Assembly: GCA_029975475.1 (NCBI GenBank) | Contig: JARKPB010000008.1 | Coordinates: 1,391,202 to 1,455,201, forward strand | Source: Anaerolineaceae bacterium | GTDB taxonomy: Bacteria > Chloroflexota > Anaerolineae > Anaerolineales > Anaerolineaceae | Reading direction: 5' to 3' | DNA: 64,000 bases | Part shown: positions 36,552-44,108 of the stretch, one piece after another | Position numbering within the stretch: the first letter of the stretch is position 1 | Layout: every line of letters starts with the position of its first letter | Notes under the pieces: model-generated | The model's database searches: none | Seen by the model: the letters and a program-made list of their open reading frames with translations, nothing else | What the model was told of the DNA's origin: nothing | Translations under genes and position numbers: made by a program

Positions 36552-37676
36552 ATGAGGGGAATCCTTCAGCGGCTGTCTCAAAGGCACGCAACGGCCATAT
36601 CCTTTGATATTCGCCAGCATCGAAAAAAATTGGCCCGCGGCGTGTTCCTGGTCGCCTGGGTCTGTCTGACGATTCTAACGATTGAAGTGCTGGTCGGCTG
36701 GTGGGAAATCGCCAACCGGTATTTCATTTTGAACCTTTGTCTGGGCGGTCAATTCATGGCAGTCCTGGCCGCGGTCAGCGCGGCGCGCGGGGACTGGGCT
36801 TTGGTGAGCGGCTTCGACCTGCTGTTCTTTGTCGTCCTGGGCACCCTGGGTGTCGCCATCGAAGGGCCGGATACACTGCTGGCGTTGGCTTTTGTCCTGG
36901 CTATTTTCCTTTCCGGCACGCTGTTTGGAAATCGGCTTGAGATCGCAGTCCTGCTGATCTGCATTATTACCTATCTTATCTTTGGGCTGACCTACCCCTG
37001 GCTGGGCTGGCCTGAAAAGCTGGGGGTTACCGCCGGGGGATTATCCCTGCTGACTGGCTTTTTCCTGATATTCCGCTTCGCCCAACGCCAGGTAGAGCGC
37101 ACCGTCGCGGCCCTGCACGAACGGGGTGAACGCTTGCTGGATGAAGTCAACGAAAGAAAGCGGGTAGAGGAAGAATTAAAATATCTCAGCACCCACGACG
37201 CGCTGACCGGCCTCTTTAACCGGGCATTTTTTCAGACTGAAATCGAACGGCTGCAGAACAGCCGATCGTATCCGATCAGCGTCATGATGACGGATGTGGA
37301 CGGCCTGAAAAAAGTCAACGATCAACTGGGCCACGTCGTCGGCGATGAACTGCTGAAAAGGGTGGCGCGCCTGCTGCAAAATTGCTTCCGGGCGGAAGAC
37401 ATCGTCGCGCGCCTGGGAGGGGACGAATTTGCTGTTTTGCTGCCAGAAACGGACCCAACCTCAGCCAAGGAGGCAATTAACCGGGTTCAGCTCGCCCTTC
37501 AAACTGATCGCAGGATCAACCCGCAATTGCCGGTGATCTCTCTTTCCATCGGCTGCGCGACAGCCCGCGAATGCTGCCAGCTTAACGAAGCGATACGGGA
37601 TGCCGACGACCAGATGTATAGGGATAAAAGGGAACACAAAATCCGTTGCGGGGAAATTTCCCTTCCCTCTGCCTGA
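36552..37676 (+). CDS. Membrane diguanylate cyclase (GGDEF)
   Basis: 374 aa. An N-terminal membrane region of about six helices (residues 25-185) is joined through a short coiled coil (ERTVAALHERGERLLDEVNERKRVEEE, split here only by reading) to a GGDEF domain with intact RLGGDEFAVLLPE. The I-site is present (RAED five residues before), unlike the first cyclase at 2.9 kb. So this enzyme should be product-inhibited. Start at ATG 36552, with AAGAGGG upstream; an open frame reaches 36426 but has no ribosome site. TATAAA at 36447 may be its -10. The gap 36349-36551 holds only the divergent promoters. Confidence 0.88.
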   Translation: MRGILQRLSQRHATAISFDIRQHRKKLARGVFLVAWVCLTILTIEVLVGWWEIANRYFILNLCLGGQFMAVLAAVSAARGDWALVSGFDLLFFVVLGTLGVAIEGPDTLLALAFVLAIFLSGTLFGNRLEIAVLLICIITYLIFGLTYPWLGWPEKLGVTAGGLSLLTGFFLIFRFAQRQVERTVAALHERGERLLDEVNERKRVEEELKYLSTHDALTGLFNRAFFQTEIERLQNSRSYPISVMMTDVDGLKKVNDQLGHVVGDELLKRVARLLQNCFRAEDIVARLGGDEFAVLLPETDPTSAKEAINRVQLALQTDRRINPQLPVISLSIGCATARECCQLNEAIRDADDQMYRDKREHKIRCGEISLPSA

Positions 37677-37682
37677 TATAAT
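37674..37682 (+). promoter_or_regulatory. Extended -10 promoter overlapping the end of the GGDEF gene
   Basis: TGATATAAT; its TGA is the stop codon of the preceding gene. It gives the zinc-ribbon gene its own start, leader about 18 nt. Confidence 0.65.
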
Positions 37683-37706
37683 CAAGCATCAAAACCCTGT
37701 AAGGCG

Positions 37707-38270
37707 GTGGATGTGATCTGCGAAAAATGCGGGTATTTCAACCCCAAAAATGAAACGGCCTGTCAGCGCTGCGGCGCAAGCCTGGACGCGGACAAGCAAA
37801 ACGCCCTGGCCGCGGTTACACCGGTGAGAACCCCGCTGCCCGGGCTGGGCTGGCTGCCGGCGCTCGGCGGGCTGCTCCTTTGCCTGACCCTGTTTATTCC
37901 GGGTCCAAATGCGCTCCTTTTCCACGCCTCTACCCTGGCGCGCCTCGCAGATCTATCCAACCCGGACGCGCTCGGCGGTTCTGGCTGGTTTTACCTGGCG
38001 GCAGGCATCCCGGCCTTGCTGATCCCGCTTGTTACCATGCTGGGATTTCTGATTTATCTGGCTCCGCAGCGCCTGAGCAGATTTACCGCCCGAACCGCCT
38101 TGATCGGGCTGATTGCCCTGGCACTGGCGATGGCCGCGTTTATCCGCGAGATGCTGACCCTTGATTATTTTGACCCCCTGTTCACAACCGCTTTTGTATT
38201 AACCGCGGTGGGGTTAATCCTGATTTGTCTGCCCGCCTGCCGATATTCGCAAAAAGAGCAAAGGAAATAA
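37707..38270 (+). CDS. Zinc-ribbon membrane protein, unknown function
   Basis: A short N-terminal zinc ribbon (CEKCGYFNPKNETACQRCG, four Cys in two CxxC pairs) precedes four membrane helices (about 45-65, 95-120, 130-150, 160-178). The start is a GTG at 37707 or, better spaced from AAGG, the GTG at 37713. I do not recognise the family beyond the zinc-ribbon-plus-helices design, which recurs at 44822 and 54931. It ends in a strong bidirectional terminator. Confidence 0.75.
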   Translation: MDVICEKCGYFNPKNETACQRCGASLDADKQNALAAVTPVRTPLPGLGWLPALGGLLLCLTLFIPGPNALLFHASTLARLADLSNPDALGGSGWFYLAAGIPALLIPLVTMLGFLIYLAPQRLSRFTARTALIGLIALALAMAAFIREMLTLDYFDPLFTTAFVLTAVGLILICLPACRYSQKEQRK

Positions 38271-38301
38271 AAACACGCCGCCTTTTTAGGCGGCGTGTTT
38301 T
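38270..38301. terminator. Bidirectional intrinsic terminator
   Basis: 13-bp perfect stem (38270-38282 with 38289-38301), loop TTTTTA, A/T flanks on both strands. It serves the zinc-ribbon gene and the convergent lipoprotein gene. Confidence 0.92.
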
Positions 38302-38314
38302 TGATCATAAGGGC

Positions 38315-38815
38315 TTATTTCACCCGGGTCAGCGGGACGCGCGAGCCGTTGGCAAAGGTCAGGGTGAGCTTATCGCCGCTGATTACAAACTGCAGGGTCA
38401 GAATGGCGTTCGGATCACCCACTTTGTTTAAAACCGGACCAAAGTCAATCACTATGGTATCGTTATCAACCGCGTACCAGGTGGTGGTTACCGGTTTACC
38501 GCTGGCAACCGCATCCAGGGTGCCGTCTTTCTTAAAATTCCAGGTGTCGCCGACTTCATCAATCCAGTTTCCATAAAGGTTATCCACTGGGCTTGGGGGC
38601 GGGGCGACTTTGGTCAGTTCAGCGTAGGCTGAATCCAGCTTTGTCTGAAGATCAGCCACCTGAGCATTTGCCTGGTTTAGCTGCGTTTTGGCGTTATTCA
38701 GGTCATTTGCCATGGCAGTCATGGTGGCGACCGTCGCAGCATTCGGACCGCAGGCTGACAGGGCTACAGCAAACAGGGTCAGAACAACGAAGAGTAAGGC
38801 AGACTTGCGAAACAT
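38315..38815 (-). CDS. Lipoprotein with coiled-coil spacer, paralogue A
   Basis: 166 aa with lipobox LSAC (Cys22). A helical coiled-coil spacer (about 30-68, NNAKTQLNQANAQVADLQTK) resembles a Lpp-type stalk and is followed by a beta domain that begins GNWIDEVGDTW and ends VPLTRVK. The domain is nearly identical in design to the next lipoprotein at 39013. Function unknown. GGAGGAGA lies upstream of the ATG. The long leader carries a strong palindrome at 38849-38860. Confidence 0.85.
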   Translation of the reverse strand: MFRKSALLFVVLTLFAVALSACGPNAATVATMTAMANDLNNAKTQLNQANAQVADLQTKLDSAYAELTKVAPPPSPVDNLYGNWIDEVGDTWNFKKDGTLDAVASGKPVTTTWYAVDNDTIVIDFGPVLNKVGDPNAILTLQFVISGDKLTLTFANGSRVPLTRVK

Positions 38816-38848
38816 TCGATCATCTCCTCCAAAAATTTTGTCTGGCTG

Positions 38849-38869
38849 GCGAGCGCTCGCAACGCTCGC
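38849..38869 (-). promoter_or_regulatory. Palindrome/hairpin in the leader of lipoprotein A
   Basis: GCGAGCGCTCGC (38849-38860) is a perfect 12-bp palindrome, and its first arm can instead pair with CGCTCGC at 38863-38869. Two mutually exclusive folds are possible in the roughly 110-nt leader. No known riboswitch was recognised. Confidence 0.5.
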
Positions 38870-38934
38870 AGGCGGTTGATTGGGCGGACAGATACCTGCG
38901 AGAAGATGTCATTAATTCAAATCTGTCCAATATC

Positions 38935-38963
38935 ATTATATGCGTGCCGCTGCGATTTTACAA
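38935..38963 (-). promoter_or_regulatory. Promoter of lipoprotein A
   Basis: Minus strand TTGTAA (38963-38958), 17-bp spacer, TATAAT (38940-38935). Confidence 0.7.
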
Positions 38964-38996
38964 TTAAAAAGAACCCGCCATTTTGGGCGGGTTCTT
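38964..38996 (-). terminator. Intrinsic terminator after lipoprotein B
   Basis: Minus strand AAGAACCCGCC (38996-38986) pairs with GGCGGGTTCTT (38979-38969), then TTTTT. It isolates the two paralogues. Confidence 0.9.
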
Positions 38997-39012
38997 GCTC
39001 CTGATCGCGGAA

Positions 39013-39363
39013 TTATTTCACGCGCTTCAGGGGTACTTCCTGGCCGTTCTGGAACTTGAGGGTCAGGTTATCGCCGCTGATGGTGAAATCAAGGGTGAGG
39101 ACCGCGTTGGGATCGCCAGCCTGGGTCAGGATGGGACCGAAATCAATCGTGATGGTATCGTTGTCCACATACTTCCAGGTGGTGGTGTAATTGGTTCCGC
39201 TGGCAACCGCGTTAAGGTTGCCACCAGCCACAAATTCCCAGGTGTCACCCACTTCGTCAATCCACTTGCCGAGCAAGGGGTCAACTTTGGCGCCGCCACA
39301 AGCCGACAGCACAGTCGCCAGCAGTACCAGGGCGATCAGCACAAACGCAAATTTCTTGGTCAT
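39013..39363 (-). CDS. Small lipoprotein, paralogue B
   Basis: 116 aa, lipobox LSAC (Cys22). After a very short linker it contains the same domain as paralogue A: GKWIDEVGDTWEF, AVASGTNYTTTW, VDNDTITIDFGP, GDPNAVLTL, SGDNLTLKF and the terminal VPLKRVK. It lacks the coiled-coil stalk. Clear tandem duplication. Function unknown; a lipocalin-like or carbohydrate/ligand-binding barrel is conceivable. GGAGGA precedes the ATG. A -10-like TATACT lies at 39487-39492. Confidence 0.85.
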   Translation of the reverse strand: MTKKFAFVLIALVLLATVLSACGGAKVDPLLGKWIDEVGDTWEFVAGGNLNAVASGTNYTTTWKYVDNDTITIDFGPILTQAGDPNAVLTLDFTISGDNLTLKFQNGQEVPLKRVK

Positions 39364-39460
39364 TAGCTCCTCCTAAAAATGAAGAAAAATTTTTTGATGG
39401 TAACTCACCACGCTGAAATGGTACTTGTTACCGGCGACCTGAAATCTGGACCCCAGGCCG

Positions 39461-39478
39461 CAAAGTGTTACCACTTTG
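39461..39478. promoter_or_regulatory. Inverted repeat at the predicted transcription start of lipoprotein B
   Basis: CAAAGTG (39461-39467), TTAC, CACTTTG (39472-39478), immediately downstream of the minus-strand -10. It could be an operator or a 5'-end stem. A second pair, GGTAAC (39399-39404) and GTTACC (39427-39432), lies further into the leader. Confidence 0.5.
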
Positions 39479-39591
39479 ATGAGATTAGTATAAGGGGTTT
39501 TAGGGAAAAATAAAAGGGGATAACGGGATGAATTTCTATATTTTTATAAAAATTATCCGGTTTTCCTCCGCCCCACTGGCCCAAAATTTTA

Positions 39592-39600
39592 TGCGATAAT
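39592..39600 (+). promoter_or_regulatory. Extended -10 promoter of the eut operon
   Basis: TGCGATAAT, no clear -35, about 30 bp before the eutA ATG. No cobalamin riboswitch or EutV-type antiterminator hairpins were seen in 39364-39630. Confidence 0.6.
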
Positions 39601-39630
39601 AGACAAACTAAGAATTATCGGAGGACAGGT

Positions 39631-41073
39631 ATGCCGGCAGACCGCCAGGTCATCAGCGTGGGAATTGATATCGGCACGACTACCACCCAGGTCGTCTTCA
39701 GCCAGCTTAACCTGGCAGATACCGCCAGGGCAGGCCAGGCTCCGCGAATTGAATTGACGGATCGGAAGGTGATCTACCGCTCGCCGGTTTACTTTACCCC
39801 GCTGACAGACAGCGAAACGATCGATCCCGAGCGTCTGGCTGCCATTATCCGCGGCGAATTTTCAAAAGCAGGCATCGGCCCCCGGCAGGTGGAAACCGGA
39901 GCGGTCATTATCACCGGCGAAACCGCCAAGAAGAAAAACGCGGACAGGATTCTGCAATCGATCGCGGATCTGGCAGGCGACTTTGTCTGCACGGTGGCAG
40001 GACCGCATGTTGAAAGTATGATTTCCGGGCGCGGCTCGGGCGCCGCGGCTTATTCCCGAGAACACTTCACCACCGTCAGCAATGTCGACATCGGCGGCGG
40101 AAGCGCCAATCTGGCAATCTTTAAGCTTGGCAGCCTGACCGCTTCGGCCGCGATGAATTTTGGCGGGCGCATGGTTATTCTTGACCCCGCAAGCGGCAAG
40201 ATTACCCATCTGGCCGTGCCAGCGCAGATCATCCTTAATCATCTCAACCTGAATTTACAGGTCGGAGACATCCCCTCCCTGGCGGATCTGGCACGTCTGA
40301 CCGCGGTAATGGCTGATTTGACCGTGGAATTAATTGAAGGCGGCCGGTCTGCGCTGGCGGAAAAACTGTATCTGACCCCGCCAACCCCGGTCAGCGGTAA
40401 AGGACGAACCCTGATGTTTTCCGGCGGGGTCGGTTACTACTTTTACCATCCTATCCCAATTCAGACCGTCAAGGACCTCTCCATCCACGGAGATATCGGC
40501 CCGCTGCTGGCGTACAGCCTGCGCCAACACCCCGCCGTCAGGGAATACCCGCTTGTTGAGCCCGCAGAAACGCTGCACGCCACGGTTCTGGGAGCCAGTT
40601 CTCAGCATATCACCCTTTCCGGGTCAACGATCTGGGCGGAAGAAGGGCTGCTGCCGTTGAAAAACATTCCGGTGATCCGCACCGACCTGAGCGGAAACAG
40701 CCTGGCGCCGCAGAGTGTGGCCGGGGCGATTGTCCAGTCTTTACAGCGCTGGGATGTCGAGACGATCATGGAGCCTTTTGCCGTGGCGCTTGACCTGGAC
40801 CGCGCGCTGGACTACGCCCTGCTGGTGCAGCTTGCCGCCGGGCTGCACGCTTTTTCCCTGAACCTCCCTCCCCGCCAGCCGCTGATCGTGATCCTGCGGC
40901 AGGATTACGCCCGCGCAGTGGGTCAGACGCTGAAAGGATTGATGGGAAGCCGACCGCTGCTGGTGATAGACCAGGTCGGGCTGGAAGAGGGCGATTATAT
41001 TGACATTGGCGCCCCGATGATGGACGGCAGGGTCGTGCCGGTGAGCGTGAAGACTTTAATTTTCTATCATTAG
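39631..41073 (+). CDS. eutA: Ethanolamine ammonia-lyase reactivating factor EutA
   Basis: ATP-dependent chaperone that swaps damaged cobalamin out of EutBC. It has the ASKHA/actin-like fold: GIDIGTTTTQVVFSQ at the N-terminus, the second phosphate loop VDIGGGSANLAIF, and FSGGVGYYF. 480 aa, close to the enterobacterial protein. A strong GGAGG ribosome site precedes the ATG. It is placed first in the operon, followed by eutB after 8 nt. Its presence implies that EutBC is a working B12 enzyme here. Confidence 0.95.
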   Translation: MPADRQVISVGIDIGTTTTQVVFSQLNLADTARAGQAPRIELTDRKVIYRSPVYFTPLTDSETIDPERLAAIIRGEFSKAGIGPRQVETGAVIITGETAKKKNADRILQSIADLAGDFVCTVAGPHVESMISGRGSGAAAYSREHFTTVSNVDIGGGSANLAIFKLGSLTASAAMNFGGRMVILDPASGKITHLAVPAQIILNHLNLNLQVGDIPSLADLARLTAVMADLTVELIEGGRSALAEKLYLTPPTPVSGKGRTLMFSGGVGYYFYHPIPIQTVKDLSIHGDIGPLLAYSLRQHPAVREYPLVEPAETLHATVLGASSQHITLSGSTIWAEEGLLPLKNIPVIRTDLSGNSLAPQSVAGAIVQSLQRWDVETIMEPFAVALDLDRALDYALLVQLAAGLHAFSLNLPPRQPLIVILRQDYARAVGQTLKGLMGSRPLLVIDQVGLEEGDYIDIGAPMMDGRVVPVSVKTLIFYH

Positions 41074-41081
41074 AGGCAGAT

Positions 41082-42449
41082 ATGCTGCTCAGAACCAGAA
41101 TGTTTGGAAAAGTATACGAATTTCCAGATGTGCGCATCCTGATGGGGAAAGCGAATGAAGAAAAATCAGGAGACCGCCTGGCCGGGGTCGCGGCTGAAAC
41201 GGCCGCAGAGCGCGCCGCCGCCAAAATCGTGCTCGCCGAACTGCCGCTGTGGGTGTTATTTGAAAACCCGGTCGCCCCGTATGAACAGGACGAGGTTACC
41301 CGCGTCATCCAGGACGGCATTGATCGAGCGGTTTATGAGCGCATCAAGGATTGGACCGTGGGCGAATTGCGCGAGTGGCTTCTGGCTGATACCACCAGCG
41401 GAGAAGATATCGCCCTGGTTTCCAAGGGTCTGACCGCGGAGATGGTGGCAGCGGCTGCGAAAATCATGTCCAATCTTGACCTGATTTATGCCGCCAGCAA
41501 AATCCGGGTTGTCCGCCACTGCAATAACACCATGGGCCTGGCCGGCACCCTTTCCAGCCGGCTGCAGCCCAATCACCCGACCGACTCGCCGGAGGGCATT
41601 CGGGCGGAGATCTACGAAGGTTTGTCATTTGGTTCGGGCGATTCCGTGATTGGCATCAATCCCGTGGACGACTCTTATTCCTCGGTTGCCCGTTTGCTGG
41701 AAATGAGCTATGAGGTGATCAAGACCTGGGGAATTCCCACCCAGAACTGCGTTCTGGCTCATGTGACCACGCAGATGCGCTGCCTGCAAAGCGGCGCGCC
41801 CGTCGGGCTGGTGTTTCAATCCATCTGCGGGTCTCAGAAAGGGAATGAAAGTTTTGGCATCTCTGTCGGGATGCTGGATGAAGCCTACGAACTGGCCAAA
41901 AAACACTGTTACCCCGCCGGCCCGCACTATATGTACTTCGAGACCGGGCAGGGATCCGCTTTGAGCGCAAATGCGCACCACGGCTGGGATCAGCTGACGC
42001 TGGAAGCGCGAAATTACGGCCTGGCTCGCCGCTATGATCCTTTTCAGGTCAACACGGTGGTCGGGTTCATCGGTCCCGAATACCTGTACGACAGCGCGCA
42101 AATCACCCGCGCCGGGCTGGAAGATCATTTTATGGGAAAACTGAGCGGTATTTCGATGGGTTGCGATGTTTGTTATACCAATCACGCCCGCACTGACCAG
42201 AACGGCAATGAAAACCTGGCCGTGCTGCTGGCGGCCGCGGGCTGCAACTTTATCATGGGCGTGCCGGGAGCGGACGACAGCATGCTTTCGTATCAGTCGA
42301 CCTCATACCACGATACCGCGACCCTGCGCCAGCTCTTCCGGCTGCGTCCCGCCCCGGAGTTTGAGCAGTGGATGGAATCGATCGGCCTTCTCAAAGACGG
42401 CCGCTTGACGGAAAAAGCCGGCGATCCTTCTTTTTTCTTAAGCCGGTAA
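41082..42449 (+). CDS. eutB: Ethanolamine ammonia-lyase large subunit EutB
   Basis: With EutC converts ethanolamine to acetaldehyde and ammonia using adenosylcobalamin. 455 aa, a TIM barrel. Family blocks GDSVIGINPVDDS, CVLAHVTTQMRCLQSGAPVG (split here: CVLAHVTTQM then RCLQSG), SICGSQKGNESFGIS, and the C-terminal GMGVP-type GCNFIMGVPGADDSMLSYQ are all present. GAGG before the ATG. Coordinates tight: 8 nt after eutA, 13 nt before eutC. Confidence 0.97.
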   Translation: MLLRTRMFGKVYEFPDVRILMGKANEEKSGDRLAGVAAETAAERAAAKIVLAELPLWVLFENPVAPYEQDEVTRVIQDGIDRAVYERIKDWTVGELREWLLADTTSGEDIALVSKGLTAEMVAAAAKIMSNLDLIYAASKIRVVRHCNNTMGLAGTLSSRLQPNHPTDSPEGIRAEIYEGLSFGSGDSVIGINPVDDSYSSVARLLEMSYEVIKTWGIPTQNCVLAHVTTQMRCLQSGAPVGLVFQSICGSQKGNESFGISVGMLDEAYELAKKHCYPAGPHYMYFETGQGSALSANAHHGWDQLTLEARNYGLARRYDPFQVNTVVGFIGPEYLYDSAQITRAGLEDHFMGKLSGISMGCDVCYTNHARTDQNGNENLAVLLAAAGCNFIMGVPGADDSMLSYQSTSYHDTATLRQLFRLRPAPEFEQWMESIGLLKDGRLTEKAGDPSFFLSR

Positions 42450-42462
42450 AACAGGTGCAGCC

Positions 42463-43413
42463 ATGAGTGATGCAGACCATTTCGATGAATTAATTGACCG
42501 GGTAATGCGCGAATTGAGCGCCGCCGGGTTGATTCGCCCGCTGGAAACGCCCAATCGACCCACACCGCCGGCGAACACCGCGTCTGCCCCGACCGCCAGA
42601 GGCAGGCAAACCGGGGGCGAGCTGCGGCTGGACCTGCCCGATATCACCGCGGCAGAACAGCGCGCGCAGGGCGGGGTTGACCGGCCAGTCAGCGCGGAAG
42701 GGCTTCAGGCGTTGATGAGCGTGACCCCGGCGCGAATCGGGGCCGGGCATTCGGGCCCGCGGCCGCGCACCCGCGCCCTGAATCTGTTCGCCGCCGACGC
42801 GGCCATCACCCAGGATGCCCTCTGGCGGGACGTGGACCCGGCGCTGCTGGAACAGATGGGCCTGTTCAGCGTGCAAACCCGCATCACGGGAGGCAAGGAA
42901 GAGTACCTGCTGCGCCCAGACCTGGGGCGCCAGTTAAGCGACAGCGCGCGCGAAATTTTACGCCAGCGCTGCCAGCCGGGCGCAGCCCTTCAGGTCTGCG
43001 TTGGAGACGGACTTTCAGCAGCCGCGATTGAAGCCAATCTGGGCAAAATCCTGCCGGTGCTTCAAAGCGGGGCGCAATCAGCCGGCTTATCCTTTGGCAC
43101 ACCTTTCTTTATTCAGTACTGCCGGGTCGGGGTGATGAATGACATCGGCGAAACGCTGAAACCGGAGGTGGTGATGCTTTTGATTGGCGAGCGGCCCGGT
43201 TTAGGCCGGGCAGAATCGATGAGCATTTATATGGGGTACCGTCCTCAAAGCGGGCACAGCGACGCGGATCGGGATGTGATCTGCAATATTTATGACGGCG
43301 GGGGCACCAACCCGCTGGAAGCCGGGGCGTACGCGCTTCAACTGGCTCAGAAAATGATTAAAGCCGGGGCTTCCGGCGTTAAGCTCAGACTTCAGGAAGA
43401 CGGAGGACGATAA
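42463..43413 (+). CDS. eutC: Ethanolamine ammonia-lyase small subunit EutC with N-terminal helix and linker
   Basis: Small subunit completing the B12 site. Core blocks are AGHSGPRPRT, LRPDLGRQL, VCVGDGLSAAAI, TPFFIQYCRVGV, GERPGLGRAESMS and NIYDGGGTNPLEAGA. Length 316 aa. The first 24 residues (DHFDELIDRVMRELSAAG) form an amphipathic helix, followed by a roughly 50-residue Pro/Ala/Thr-rich linker. In enterobacterial EutC a comparable N-terminal helix is the encapsulation peptide that directs the lyase into the microcompartment. Its conservation here suggests the enzyme is meant to enter a shell. Confidence 0.96.
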   Translation: MSDADHFDELIDRVMRELSAAGLIRPLETPNRPTPPANTASAPTARGRQTGGELRLDLPDITAAEQRAQGGVDRPVSAEGLQALMSVTPARIGAGHSGPRPRTRALNLFAADAAITQDALWRDVDPALLEQMGLFSVQTRITGGKEEYLLRPDLGRQLSDSAREILRQRCQPGAALQVCVGDGLSAAAIEANLGKILPVLQSGAQSAGLSFGTPFFIQYCRVGVMNDIGETLKPEVVMLLIGERPGLGRAESMSIYMGYRPQSGHSDADRDVICNIYDGGGTNPLEAGAYALQLAQKMIKAGASGVKLRLQEDGGR

Positions 43414-43414
43414 G

Positions 43415-44071
43415 ATGGCAATTCTGGATCCGATCATCGCCCGGCCGCTGGCCGTGCGTCTGATTTCCAATATCGCCCCGGGGCTGGCTGAAACTCTAAA
43501 ATTGAAGCCTGACCAGCGCAGCCTGGGGGTCTTAACCGCCGATAACGACGACGCCACCTATGTTTCGATCGATGAAGCGACCAAAATGGCGGATGTTGAG
43601 GTCGTCTATGCGCATTCCTTCTACGCCGGCGCGCGGCACGCCTCCGGCCCGCTTTCAGGCGAAATTATCGCCATGCTGGCTGGTCCCACCCCCGCTGAAG
43701 TGCGCGCGGGGCTGGAAGCGGCCGTGTATTACCTGACAGAGAAAGCCCTGTGGTACTCGGCCAACCCTGAGGGCACAATCGGCTTCTTCCCCCACGTGAT
43801 CTCAGCCTGCGGCGCTTACCTGGCGAAAGTTTGCGCGGTGCCCAAAGGGACTCCGCTGGCTTACCTGATCGCCCCCCCGCTGGAAGGCACGCTCGGACTG
43901 GACGCCGCTTTGAAAGCGGCGGCGGTGCGGGTGGTGTCCTATACCGCCCCGCCTTCCGAAACCAACTTTATGGGAGCGATTTTATGCGGCGAACAGCCAG
44001 ACTGCCACGCCGCCGCCCGGGCTTTTCAGGAGATGGTGCTGGACGTCGCCCGGAACCCGATTCAGTACTGA
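43415..44071 (+). CDS. eutL: Ethanolamine microcompartment shell protein EutL (BMC-T type)
   Basis: 218 aa, virtually the same length as enterobacterial EutL, a trimeric double-BMC shell protein with gated pore. Strong family blocks are LGVLTADNDDATYVSIDEATK, VEVVYAHSFYAGARHASGP (read in two pieces), AGPTPAEVRAGL, LIAPPLEGTLGLDAALKAA, SYTAPPSETNF and DVARNPIQY at the end. One nucleotide separates it from eutC and GGAGG overlaps the eutC end. It is the only shell protein in the window; the hexameric EutM/EutS and pentameric EutN are not here. Confidence 0.95.
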   Translation: MAILDPIIARPLAVRLISNIAPGLAETLKLKPDQRSLGVLTADNDDATYVSIDEATKMADVEVVYAHSFYAGARHASGPLSGEIIAMLAGPTPAEVRAGLEAAVYYLTEKALWYSANPEGTIGFFPHVISACGAYLAKVCAVPKGTPLAYLIAPPLEGTLGLDAALKAAAVRVVSYTAPPSETNFMGAILCGEQPDCHAAARAFQEMVLDVARNPIQY

Positions 44072-44079
44072 AGATAGAA

Positions 44080-44108
44080 AAAACCGGCCGGCGGCCGGTT
44101 TTCTTTTA
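44080..44108. terminator. Bidirectional terminator ending the eut operon
   Basis: AAAACCGGCC (44080-44089), loop GGC, GGCCGGTTTT (44093-44102), then CTTTTA; A-rich on the other side so it also serves the convergent TPR gene. Confidence 0.9.

Noticed and set aside
39364..39630. Cobalamin riboswitch or EutV-type antiterminator upstream of eutA
   Set aside because: No B12-box-like sequence or paired hairpins with shared loops could be recognised; only inverted repeats on the lipoprotein side.
43415..44071. EutL as another BMC-T protein such as PduT or PduB
   Set aside because: Length and motif series, including the NPIQ ending, match EutL, and it adjoins eutABC.
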